DNA of 64,000 nt from Leptospira kmetyi serovar Malaysia str. Bejo-Iso9 (GTDB lineage Bacteria > Spirochaetota > Leptospiria > Leptospirales > Leptospiraceae), in NCBI RefSeq assembly GCF_000243735.2, contig NZ_AHMP02000003.1, positions 1,760,001 to 1,824,000 of the forward strand. Reading direction: 5' to 3'. This document shows, one piece after another, positions 29,371 to 45,657 of the stretch. Position numbers and translations under genes: made by a program. Position 1 is the stretch's first letter; every line of letters begins with the position of its first letter. The notes beneath the pieces were generated by a model. The model saw only the letters and a list, made by a program, of their open reading frames with translations. It had not been told where the DNA came from and made no database searches.

Positions 29371-29838
29371 ATGACGAATTCGAATCCATCCTTAACCTCC
29401 GTTTCCGATCGGGAAGTGGTCAGCGTTCGCGTCGTAAACGCGTCCAAGGAACTTACATTCCAAGCGTGGACCGATCCGAATCACCTTCAAAACTGGTGGG
29501 GACCGAAAGGATTTACAAACACGTTTTACGAATACGATCTAAAACCCGGAGGGAATTGGCGTTTTACGATGCACGGCCCCGACGGAACGGATTATCCGAA
29601 CCACAGCGTGTTCGTGGAAATTTCAAAACCGGACAAACTCGTTTTCGATCATATCTCCGGACATCTTTTCCGCGTAACGACCATCTTCGAGGAAGAATCG
29701 CCTAATCGTACAAAGGTGACCTTCCGTATGCTTTTCGAAACCGCGGAAGAATGCGAACGATCCAAAAAAGTGGTGATACAAGGAAACGAGCAAAACTTCG
29801 ACAAACTCGAAGCGGAACTCGCAAAAATGCAGGCTTAA
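29371..29838 (+). CDS. AHSA1/SRPBCC-domain protein (copy 3)
   Basis: The start is placed at the ATG at 29371, 7 bases after AAGGAG; an ATG at 29365 is too close. The 155-residue product has FQAWTDPNHLQNWWGPKGFTNTF, YDLKPGGNWRFTMHGPDGTDYPN and the final helix NFDKLEAELAKM. It is the nearest paralogue of copy 2. A 95-base gap before it could hold a second promoter, but none is clear. Ligand unknown. Confidence 0.88.
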   Translation: MTNSNPSLTSVSDREVVSVRVVNASKELTFQAWTDPNHLQNWWGPKGFTNTFYEYDLKPGGNWRFTMHGPDGTDYPNHSVFVEISKPDKLVFDHISGHLFRVTTIFEEESPNRTKVTFRMLFETAEECERSKKVVIQGNEQNFDKLEAELAKMQA

Positions 29839-29856
29839 AGAAAAACGGTAACGAAT

Positions 29857-30414
29857 ATGAGAAAGATCATTTTTCAGATGATGACATCGGTGGACGGATA
29901 TTTCGAGGGGCCGGACGGAACCTTGGATTGGCACCTAGTCGACGAAGAATTCAACCAATACGCGATCGACCTTTTGAACAACGTGGATTCCCTGATTTTC
30001 GGGAGAAAAACATACGAACTCATGGCGAGTTACTGGCCGACCAAAGGCGCGATAGAAGACGATCCGATCGTCGCGTCCAAGATGAACGAATTAACAAAAA
30101 TTGTATATTCAAAAACTCTAAATAAATCGGATTGGCAAAACGTAAAATTCTTCCGAGGCGACAACCTAGGGGAAGAATTGAACGAACTCAAAAATCTTCC
30201 CGGAAAGGACATGGCCGTTTTCGGAAGTTCGGATCTAAGTCTTCACTTGATGCGGGAAGGTCTCATCGACGAATATAGGATTTTCATAAATCCGGTCGTT
30301 TTAGGCGGAGGTAAAACCCTCTTTCAAGGAATCAAAGACCGGACCAAACTGAAACTCACACAAACAAGAACCTTCCGATCCGGAAACGTTTTACTCTATT
30401 ATAAAAATCAGTAA
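29857..30414 (+). CDS. RibD C-terminal/DHFR-like reductase family protein
   Basis: A 185-residue cytosolic protein of the YwjB/YyaP group: RKIIFQMMTSVDGYFEGPDGTLDWHL at the N-terminus, DSLIFGRKTYELMASYWP, and the C-terminal EYRIFINPVVLGGGKTLFQGI. The fold binds NADPH in riboflavin and folate reductases. The substrate of this stand-alone group is unknown. It follows AHSA1 copy 3 by 18 bases and precedes the transporter by 12, so it is in the same transcription unit. Confidence 0.9.
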   Translation: MRKIIFQMMTSVDGYFEGPDGTLDWHLVDEEFNQYAIDLLNNVDSLIFGRKTYELMASYWPTKGAIEDDPIVASKMNELTKIVYSKTLNKSDWQNVKFFRGDNLGEELNELKNLPGKDMAVFGSSDLSLHLMREGLIDEYRIFINPVVLGGGKTLFQGIKDRTKLKLTQTRTFRSGNVLLYYKNQ

Positions 30415-30426
30415 GAAGCAAACAGA

Positions 30427-31953
30427 ATGAATTCCACAAATACAAACCTCGCGGGAAGAAAAGAATGGATCGGTCTTGCGGTCATCGCCCTTCCCTGTTT
30501 ACTCTACGCGATGGATCTTACGGTCCTTTATCTCGCGGTTCCTCATCTCACCGAGGAACTAAAACCCACCGGCTCCCAACTTCTGTGGATCGTGGATATA
30601 TACGGATTTTTGGTAGCCGGATTTTTAGTCACCATGGGAACGTTAGGCGATCGTATCGGAAGAAGAAAACTTCTGATGATCGGCGCCGCGGCCTTCGGAG
30701 TGGCTTCCGTTCTTGCGGCGTTTTCGAAAACCGCGGAGATGCTCATCGCCACCAGGGCCTTACTCGGAATCACCGCGGCGACCTTGGCCCCTTCCACTCT
30801 ATCACTCATTCGTAATATGTTTTTGGACGCGAACCAGAGAACGGTCGCGATCGGAATCTGGGGAACGAGTTTTTCCATCGGAGGAGCCATCGGTCCTTTG
30901 ATCGGAGGATTGCTTCTCGAACATTTTTGGTGGGGTTCCGTTTTTCTTTTAAGCGTTCCCGTGATGATTCTTCTTTTGATCGCAGGGCCGAAATTATTAC
31001 CCGAGTTTAAGGATCCGAACGCGGGAAGTTTGGATATACCGAGCGCGGTTCTTTCCTTAGTTTCCGTACTCAGCGTCATCTACGGACTCAAACAAGTCGC
31101 CGAGAACGGATGGGGAATTCTTCCCTTACTGTTTATACTCGCAGGTCTTTTTGTGGGAGCGCTTTTTATCCGAAGACAACAAACCTTAAAAGATCCTTTG
31201 ATCGATCTTCAGTTGTTCAAGGTCCCCGCGTTCAGCGCGGCTTTGATCGCCAATTCCTTGACGATCTTCGTCGGACTCGGAAGTTTTCTTTTTCTCGCAC
31301 AGTATCTTCAATTGGTTCTCGGCTTATCGCCGTTAGTCGCCGGCTTTTGGACCTTACCGTCCGCCGCGGGAAACGTGATCGGATCCCTTACCGTTCCGAT
31401 GCTCGTTCGTAAGATCAAACCGATCATCGTGGTTTCGGGCGGATTGGTTCTCACCATGATCGGGCTCGTCTTCTACGCGTTAGTCGATTCTACCTCGGGT
31501 CTTATGTATGTCGTAATCGGTTCCGTCATCATATCTCTCGGAATCTGCGCGGTCGTAATTTTGGGAACCGATCTGATCGTAGGTTCGGCCCCGCCGGAAA
31601 GAGCCGGAGCGGCCGCGTCCATTTCCGAAACGGGAGTGGAGTTCGGCGGAGTACTGGGAATCGCGGTGCTCGGAAGCATCGGAACCGCAGTTTATAAAAA
31701 TCAGATGAATGGAGTCGTTCTTTCGGGAATCAATCCGGAATCGATCGAACCCGCCAAAGGAACGTTAGGCGCCGCTGTCGCATTGGCAAAGGAACTGCCC
31801 GATCATCTGGGACTTTCCCTTATGGAACTCGCCAAACAGGCGTTCACCGATTCTTTCCAATTGGTGTCGATCATCTGCGCGGCCATCTCTTTTCTTTTAG
31901 CGATCACCGTCTTTATGATGCGTAAGAGTTTGGAAAAGGGGGAAGAATCATGA
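30427..31953 (+). CDS. MFS drug exporter, DHA2 (14-helix) family
   Basis: A 508-residue membrane transporter of the QacA/SmvA group driven by proton exchange. Features include the start WIGLAVIALPCLLYAMDLTVLYLAVPHL, with the family Asp in helix 1, motif A as GTLGDRIGRRKLLMIG, and motif C-like GTSFSIGGAIGPLIGGLLLEH. Fourteen hydrophobic segments fit the length. Such pumps export lipophilic cations and antiseptics. Its stop overlaps the start of AHSA1 copy 4 by 4 bases. Its position among ligand-binding proteins suggests the operon handles toxic small molecules; this is inference. Confidence 0.93.
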   Translation: MNSTNTNLAGRKEWIGLAVIALPCLLYAMDLTVLYLAVPHLTEELKPTGSQLLWIVDIYGFLVAGFLVTMGTLGDRIGRRKLLMIGAAAFGVASVLAAFSKTAEMLIATRALLGITAATLAPSTLSLIRNMFLDANQRTVAIGIWGTSFSIGGAIGPLIGGLLLEHFWWGSVFLLSVPVMILLLIAGPKLLPEFKDPNAGSLDIPSAVLSLVSVLSVIYGLKQVAENGWGILPLLFILAGLFVGALFIRRQQTLKDPLIDLQLFKVPAFSAALIANSLTIFVGLGSFLFLAQYLQLVLGLSPLVAGFWTLPSAAGNVIGSLTVPMLVRKIKPIIVVSGGLVLTMIGLVFYALVDSTSGLMYVVIGSVIISLGICAVVILGTDLIVGSAPPERAGAAASISETGVEFGGVLGIAVLGSIGTAVYKNQMNGVVLSGINPESIEPAKGTLGAAVALAKELPDHLGLSLMELAKQAFTDSFQLVSIICAAISFLLAITVFMMRKSLEKGEES

Positions 31954-32483
31954 GCGTACAAAACGAAGTAAGCGTTGAAACAAGGGAGCGAGAACTGATT
32001 CTAAGCAGGATCTTCGACGCTCCGAAAAATCTAGTCTATCGCGTCTGGACCGATCCGAAACATATCGTATTCTGGTGGGGACCCAAGGATTTTACGAATC
32101 CGATTTGCGAAGTCGATCTCAAAGTCGGAGGTAAATATCGTTTGGTAATGCGTTCTCCGGAAGGAATCGATTATCCCTTGCAGGGAGTTTATCTCGAGAT
32201 CGTCGAAAACGAAAAGATCGTAAGCACGGACGTGATGGACGATCATCCGGTCGAATGGATGAACGAATTGAAAGAAAAACTCGACGGAAGTCCGGACAGC
32301 CCGAACTTTACGGCCACCGTAACGTTCGAAGAGTATCGGGGGAAAACGAAGGTTACGATCCGAAGCACGTTCGCATCGAACAAAGTAAGGGACGCGTTCC
32401 AAGCGATGGGAATGATCGAAGGTTGGAGCGAAAGTCTCGTACGTTTCGAGGCAGAATTGTATAAAACGAAAAAAGAATATTAG
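31950..32483 (+). CDS. AHSA1/SRPBCC-domain protein (copy 4)
   Basis: A 177-residue protein translated from an ATGA overlap with the transporter gene, with GGGGAAG as ribosome site. The motif set is RIFDAPKNLVYRVWTDPKHIVFWWGPKDFTNPI, VDLKVGGKYRLVMRSPEGIDYPL and the helix MIEGWSESLVRFEAEL. It has an insertion (EWMNELKEKLDGSPDSPN) not present in copies 1-3. Ligand unknown; the tight coupling to the exporter suggests a shared substrate, which is inference. Confidence 0.88.
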   Translation: MSVQNEVSVETRERELILSRIFDAPKNLVYRVWTDPKHIVFWWGPKDFTNPICEVDLKVGGKYRLVMRSPEGIDYPLQGVYLEIVENEKIVSTDVMDDHPVEWMNELKEKLDGSPDSPNFTATVTFEEYRGKTKVTIRSTFASNKVRDAFQAMGMIEGWSESLVRFEAELYKTKKEY

Positions 32484-32531
32484 AAATCGATAAAGAATCC
32501 GAACGACATACAATGAAGACTGGTTGCAAAT

Positions 32532-32717
32532 ATGAAAAAAAGAATCGAAATCAAAGGCGCCGCGAATAGTCCGACCATAAAACCCGAAGCGAGCCGGGGA
32601 AGAATTCTGATTCATCCGGTATTGAAGGATTTATACGCATCGGATAAAACCGAATCGGATGTCGAAAAACGGTTGAAGCCGGAGTATATCTCCATGATAC
32701 AGTCTCTCCTGTTTTAA
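32532..32717 (+). CDS. Small hypothetical protein
   Basis: A 61-codon frame between AHSA1 copy 4 and the DoxX gene. It is basic, with no membrane segment: MKKRIEIKGAANSPTIK, then a helical end (EKRLKPEYISMIQSLLF). No clear ribosome site is seen and I recognise no family. The in-operon position and spacing support it weakly; it could be chance. Confidence 0.35.
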   Translation: MKKRIEIKGAANSPTIKPEASRGRILIHPVLKDLYASDKTESDVEKRLKPEYISMIQSLLF

Positions 32718-32741
32718 CGTTTAGGATTTATCGAGGAAAAC

Positions 32742-33149
32742 ATGAAAGATAAAATATTAGGAATCCATACTCTAAGCGCGGACGTCGCTTCACTTTTGCT
32801 CAGACTCATTTTCGGCGGCCTGTTCATCTATCACGGTTATCCGAAATTGACGAACTTCGACCAGATCATCCCTATGTTTCCCGATCTGATCGGAATCGGC
32901 GCCAAGACCTCTTTGACGCTTGTCGTCTTCGCGGAATTCTTTTGCGGCATTTTTGTCGCGATCGGATTGCTCACTCGTCTTACCGTGATTCCGATTTTTA
33001 TCACGATGTTCGTCGCGTTTTTTATGGCGCACGCAAACGACGCGTTTCAAGTCAAAACTTTGCCGTTCGTTTATCTTCTGTTATCCGTGGTAGTGTTCGT
33101 TTCGGGAAGCGGCAAATTCTCGGTCGATAAATACATCTTCAAAAAATAA
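32742..33149 (+). CDS. DoxX family membrane protein
   Basis: A 135-residue protein with four helices and the DoxX signature LLLRLIFGGLFIYHGYPKLTNF at the first helix, then FAEFFCGIFVAIGLLTRL and FMAHANDAFQVKTLPFVYLLLS. It is a typical DoxX, different from the DoxX-like protein at 27300. GAGGAAAAC gives a ribosome site before the ATG. DoxX proteins have been tied to redox homeostasis in mycobacteria. It probably belongs to the AHSA1 transcription unit. Confidence 0.87.
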   Translation: MKDKILGIHTLSADVASLLLRLIFGGLFIYHGYPKLTNFDQIIPMFPDLIGIGAKTSLTLVVFAEFFCGIFVAIGLLTRLTVIPIFITMFVAFFMAHANDAFQVKTLPFVYLLLSVVVFVSGSGKFSVDKYIFKK

Positions 33150-33187
33150 GATCCGAACGTAAACAAAGGCGGACCTTATTCTTTCCC

Positions 33188-33229
33188 GATCGATCCGTAA
33201 AACGGACATTCGGCGGATCGATCGATTTT
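33188..33229 (+). terminator. Hairpin between DoxX and amidase genes
   Basis: GATCGATCCG (33188-33197) and CGGATCGATC (33214-33223) make a perfect 10-bp stem around 16 bases, followed by GATTTTA. It could be a weak terminator ending the AHSA1 run or an operator for the amidase gene. Confidence 0.4.
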
Positions 33230-33242
33230 AAGGGAGAATATC

Positions 33243-34523
33243 ATGAAAGAACAAGCGCCGAATTCGGAAGAAAACATTAAAGATACGGAATATACTTATT
33301 TAAGCATAAACGAACTCGGAGAATTAATCCGAAATCGAAAGGTTTCTCCCGTCTCTCTCGTATCCGATTGTCTGAAAAGAATCGAACGTCTCAATCCTCT
33401 CTTGAACGCATTCATCACCGTAACGACGGAACAAGCCCTTCAGGAAGCTCAAGTCGCCGAACGAGAAATCGAATCCGGAAATTGGAAAGGCCCTTTACAC
33501 GGGATTCCCATCGGAATCAAGGATATGTTTGATACCGCCGGAATCAAAACCACGGCCGCCTTCGTTCATTTTCAAAATAGAATTCCGAAACGGGATGCGA
33601 TCGCGGTCACAAGATTGAAAGACGCAGGGGCGATCGTCCTCGGCAAAACGAATCAACACGAACTCGCCGCAGGCACTACTTCCGTGCAAAGTCATTACGG
33701 AACGGTTCACAATCCTTGGAATGAAAATTATATCGCGGGAGGATCTTCCGGAGGTTCGGCGGCGGCCGTTGCCGCGGGACTTTGTTATGCGACATTGGAT
33801 ACGGACGCGATCGGTTCCTGTAGACTTCCCGCTTCTTGTTGCGGAGTTTTCGGTTTTAAAGCGACATACGGATTTGTAAACTTACAAGGCGTCTTGGACG
33901 GAGAACCGGTCGACGAATCCATATTAACTTTGGCTCATGCGGGTGTGATGACTCGAAGCGCACAAGATACGGCGATTCTTTTCAAAGCCTTGTTGGACCC
34001 GCAGGACGATCGAAACAAAAAAATCTTAGAATGGAAGTTCAACGCAAATCGAACGGCTTCGTTCAAAATCGGATTTCCCAAAAATCTGAACGCATCCGAA
34101 GAAATCCGGACAAACTTCGAAGCCGTAAAGAAAAAACTCGAGGCGCTCGGAAATACATTATGCGAAATTGATGTTCCTCTTTCGCCCGACTTCGATTTGA
34201 GCCGCGTTCAAGAACATCGCTCCGACGCGGCGAAAATTCTTTTTTCGGATTGCGACGTTTTGATTTTACCCACGACCACCCAGACCGTTTTGAAAATTGC
34301 GGACGCGAGCGCGCAAGGTCCATTGGCTTTGTCTTCGGCGAATACGTTTTTCGCGAACTACTACGGAATACCGGCGATCAGCGTTCCTTGCGGATTTTCC
34401 TCTGACGGATTGCCGATCGGATTTCAAATCGTCTCAAAACAAAACGAGGAAGAAAGAATTTTAGAACTCGCCGACCGGTATCAAAACGAAACATACCGGC
34501 GACTGAAACACCCTATTTTATAA
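33243..34523 (+). CDS. Amidase-signature family hydrolase
   Basis: A 426-residue enzyme. The Ser-cisSer-Lys triad is visible: Lys in GIPIGIKDMFDTAG, cis-Ser in AGGSSGGSAAAVAAG, and the nucleophile Ser in TDAIGSCRLPASCCG. The last motif normally reads TDTGGSIR-P, so TDAIGSC departs at two positions. GatA is unlikely because the C-terminal half differs and no gatB or gatC is adjacent. The substrate is unknown. AAGGGAGAATATC gives a strong ribosome site. It is last in the co-directional run and convergent with the lipoprotein gene, 23 bases away. Confidence 0.88.
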   Translation: MKEQAPNSEENIKDTEYTYLSINELGELIRNRKVSPVSLVSDCLKRIERLNPLLNAFITVTTEQALQEAQVAEREIESGNWKGPLHGIPIGIKDMFDTAGIKTTAAFVHFQNRIPKRDAIAVTRLKDAGAIVLGKTNQHELAAGTTSVQSHYGTVHNPWNENYIAGGSSGGSAAAVAAGLCYATLDTDAIGSCRLPASCCGVFGFKATYGFVNLQGVLDGEPVDESILTLAHAGVMTRSAQDTAILFKALLDPQDDRNKKILEWKFNANRTASFKIGFPKNLNASEEIRTNFEAVKKKLEALGNTLCEIDVPLSPDFDLSRVQEHRSDAAKILFSDCDVLILPTTTQTVLKIADASAQGPLALSSANTFFANYYGIPAISVPCGFSSDGLPIGFQIVSKQNEEERILELADRYQNETYRRLKHPIL

Positions 34524-34546
34524 AATCTGAATGTCGCTTATCATTT

Positions 34547-35575
34547 TCAGAAATTCAAGGACTGAATTCTTTTTTCCAATTCTTTCGGTTTCATGAGTTC
34601 CCATTCCGGAACGATCTTTTCCTCTTTTCCGATTTCGGTTTCGCGAATCCAGAGTTGCCAACCTTTTACGCCGGATCTTTTTAAGGCGTAAAGAATCGCC
34701 TTTTCTCCGAACGGAAGATTCGGAAAATACACTTTCCCGGAAGGGTCCTTGTAAGAAGGCATCACGGAACGAATCGAAGGGAGAATCAATTGATACGTCG
34801 TTTCGTCTTCCCAAGTCGGATGATTGACGTCCAGAGTCAAAGATACTAAACGAATCTTCATATAAAGAAAACGATCGCAGTTTATCCAACCCAAATTCAG
34901 AATCGGATAATAAAACGACCGAGATGCTTCCATTCCTTCGGACATGTTAATGCTTTCGCCGCGTGTCGGCTGTGCACTTTGATTTTTGGCAAGCGATGGC
35001 AAAGCCGAAGTTCGTTCCTCAGCGGCCGATTGAAAAAGATTCTTCCCTTCCTCGTTTTTTGAAACGTTAGACGTCTTCGCAACATCCGTGGACCAATCCA
35101 CCGTTCCTTCGTTCGTTTTAGTTCCGTAAAACACCTGATAACCGGGCTCGAAAGCGGAAGGAAATAAAATCTGAGGCGGTTTTTTCGGATTGGATTTCGC
35201 TTTAACGCCGTTTTCCGTGAATGCGTTTAACAAAATCATTCCCTTTGTTTGAATCGGACTTTGACCGGAGGCGGTGCTCAAACCGGAGAGTAATATGTCC
35301 GCATTTTTATAATATTCCGATATTTCAATTCTGACGGGGGCTTGAATCAAACTTCCACCCGGACCTAAAAGACTTCCCGAAGGAAAACGAATCTTGGTTC
35401 CTTCTTCCGCTTCGATCTCGGAATCCGTTGTTGGATCGATCACAAAAATCTGAACGGGTTTATAACGTGCGGTTCCGATCCACTCCCAACGTTCGGGAGA
35501 AGTTAAACGTTCCCAAGTCGCGCAGTGTACGAATAGAGATAGGAATAAAAAAATCCCAAACGACTTCCGAATCAT
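34547..35575 (-). CDS. Hypothetical lipoprotein
   Basis: The start is set at the ATG at 35575 behind AGAGGTGCTT, giving 342 residues. The N-terminus RKSFGIFLFLSLFVHCAT is a signal with lipobox-like LFVHC, so Cys18 is the likely lipidation site. The rest is mostly beta-strand-like with charged loops; I recognise no domain, though the segment GTKIRFPSGSLLGPGGSLI recalls beta-sandwich surface proteins. It is 6 bases downstream of the RecQ gene on the same strand. Function unknown. Confidence 0.75.
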   Translation of the reverse strand: MIRKSFGIFLFLSLFVHCATWERLTSPERWEWIGTARYKPVQIFVIDPTTDSEIEAEEGTKIRFPSGSLLGPGGSLIQAPVRIEISEYYKNADILLSGLSTASGQSPIQTKGMILLNAFTENGVKAKSNPKKPPQILFPSAFEPGYQVFYGTKTNEGTVDWSTDVAKTSNVSKNEEGKNLFQSAAEERTSALPSLAKNQSAQPTRGESINMSEGMEASRSFYYPILNLGWINCDRFLYMKIRLVSLTLDVNHPTWEDETTYQLILPSIRSVMPSYKDPSGKVYFPNLPFGEKAILYALKRSGVKGWQLWIRETEIGKEEKIVPEWELMKPKELEKRIQSLNF

Positions 35576-35629
35576 AAGCACCTCTTCTAAAAGTGGTATC
35601 GATTCGTTTTCAAACTCGGTCAAAAAATT

Positions 35630-37066
<1,437 letters not shown>

Positions 37067-37173
37067 TACGATTAGAATTTGCGAGCGATCTTTAAGAGCA
37101 AGAGAAAATGTAATTACTTGCCACGGCGCCGAATTCTTGGAATGCTCGTATTTCGAGACCGGAGAAAAATCGA

Positions 37174-43756
<6,583 letters not shown>

Positions 43757-43757
<1 letters not shown>

Positions 43758-45613
43758 TGGAAGAATCCTTTCCGCGTTTTATCGAAAAACTAAAAACCGA
43801 CATCCTGGATCTACGTGAATCCGCTTCGTCCAAAAAGGAATTCTCGAAAGAGGATTCCGAAACTCTATTAGAAATTTTGAATTCGATTTGGGAAGCAAGC
43901 GAGGAAGGAAGCCTTTGTGTCCCGCTCAAAAAGGAATGGAAGAACGTATTCAAATTAAAACCTCCCGGTTTGGTAACGGAAAAAATCTCGAACGAAGAAT
44001 GGGTTTACTTCGAAAAAACGCATCAATCCAAAATCGAGCTGGAACAACTTCTCAAAAGAAGAATCGAAAACGGAGTTTCGCCGAAAGTCGATCTAAAACG
44101 CGCCGAAGAAATTTTAAAGGATCTCGAAGCGAAAAGTTTTTCGTTGAAAAAAGCGCAGACGAAGGCGGTTCTTTCCTGTCTCCATTCTTCCTTTCAAATC
44201 GTTAGCGGAGGACCGGGAACGGGTAAAACCACCGTTGTCGCGTTTCTATTGGAAATTTTGAACGGGCTCGGACAACTTCCCGCGCCCGAAGAAATCGCGC
44301 TCGTGGCGCCTACGGGAAGAGCCGCTCAAAGACTTACCGAAGCGATTCAGGAAAATCTAAAAAAGATTTCCTTAATACAGGATTCTCACTTTTTACGCGG
44401 ACAAACGATCCACGGACTTCTCTCCTACAAACCGTCGTTAGGCGATTTTTATTACAACAAACGACGTTATCTTCCGCATCGATTGATCATCGTGGACGAG
44501 GTTTCGATGGTCGATTTAAACTTAATGCTTTCCTTATGGAACGCGATCCCCGAAAATCCGAAGGACGAAGAGATTCCGTTTCGATTTATTCTGATCGGAG
44601 ATCCGCATCAACTTCCCTCCGTGGACAAAGGCGCGGTGTTAAGCGACTTCCTTTCCGTTCTCGAATCCCATAAGACGAACTTCGTATCCAAACTCGAGGA
44701 AAGCAACCGCCAGAAACCGAACGCAAAAGGAAACGTTTCCAAGATCGTCACGCTCGCGGAGGAAATCCTCAGATATTCTCCCGAAAACCTAAACCTGGGA
44801 ACCGCGATCGACGATTCATTTGCTAAAACGACATCGATTCGAGAAGACGCGCAGTATGAAAGCGAGGTTGTGTGGCTACAAAATCCTTCGAACAAAAACA
44901 ACGATCTCAGTTCGAGAGACGAGGTGGTCGATCAACTTTGGAACGGAATTTTCTTTCCTCAGATTTCGAGGATCGGAACTTGGAAGATCCAAAATTCTTC
45001 CGATCTCAACGAACCCGAGTTCGTTCAAAATTTTCAAAACGAGTTAAAACGTTTTCGTTGTCTTACCGTTTTTAGAAACGGATATTGGGGAGTCCAAGCG
45101 ATACAAACGAAAATTCTGAACGTCGCGGTTCAAGATCTGTTCCGCAAAAAAAATCAGAATTCTTTCGTGAACCTTTATCCGAAACGTCTTTCCAAACGGC
45201 TTTACTTTATCGGGCTTCCCATTCTGATTCTTCAAAACGACAAAAGCAGAAAACTTTTCAACGGCGACATCGGCATCGTATTGAGAATGGAATCGACCGG
45301 AGAACTCAGGGCCGTGTTTCCGATCGAAGGAAAGTTATTTCCGTTCGCGCTCGACACGCTTCCCGAACACGAACCCGCGTTCGTGATGAGCATTCACAAA
45401 AGCCAAGGTTCCGAATATGATACAATTCTAATCTATGTTCCCGATCACCCCGAATCCAAAGAGGACGAAAGATCGCATAGACTTCTCAATCGACAGATTC
45501 TTTACACCGGAATCACTCGGGCCAAAAACCAGGTGATTCTCGCGGGAAATCCGAAAACATGGGAGATCGGAATCGCGAATTCCCAAAAAAGAAATACCGG
45601 TTTTAAAATTTAA
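43757..45613 (+). CDS. recD: Exodeoxyribonuclease V subunit alpha (RecD)
   Basis: The start is the ATG at 43757, overlapping the recB stop (TGATG); the product has 618 residues, close to E. coli RecD (608). Walker A is VSGGPGTGKTTVVAFL, Walker B is LIIVDEVSMVDLNLML, motif III is LIGDPHQLPSVDKGAVL, and the C-terminal SF1B motifs are AFVMSIHKSQGSEYDTI and LYTGITRAKNQVIL. RecD is the fast 5'-3' helicase of RecBCD. Together the three genes give a complete enzyme for double-strand-break repair and foreign DNA degradation. Confidence 0.95.
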
Positions 45614-45657
45614 AACGAATAGAAAAGGATTGCTGTCCTGAGCTTTGCGTTTTATGA

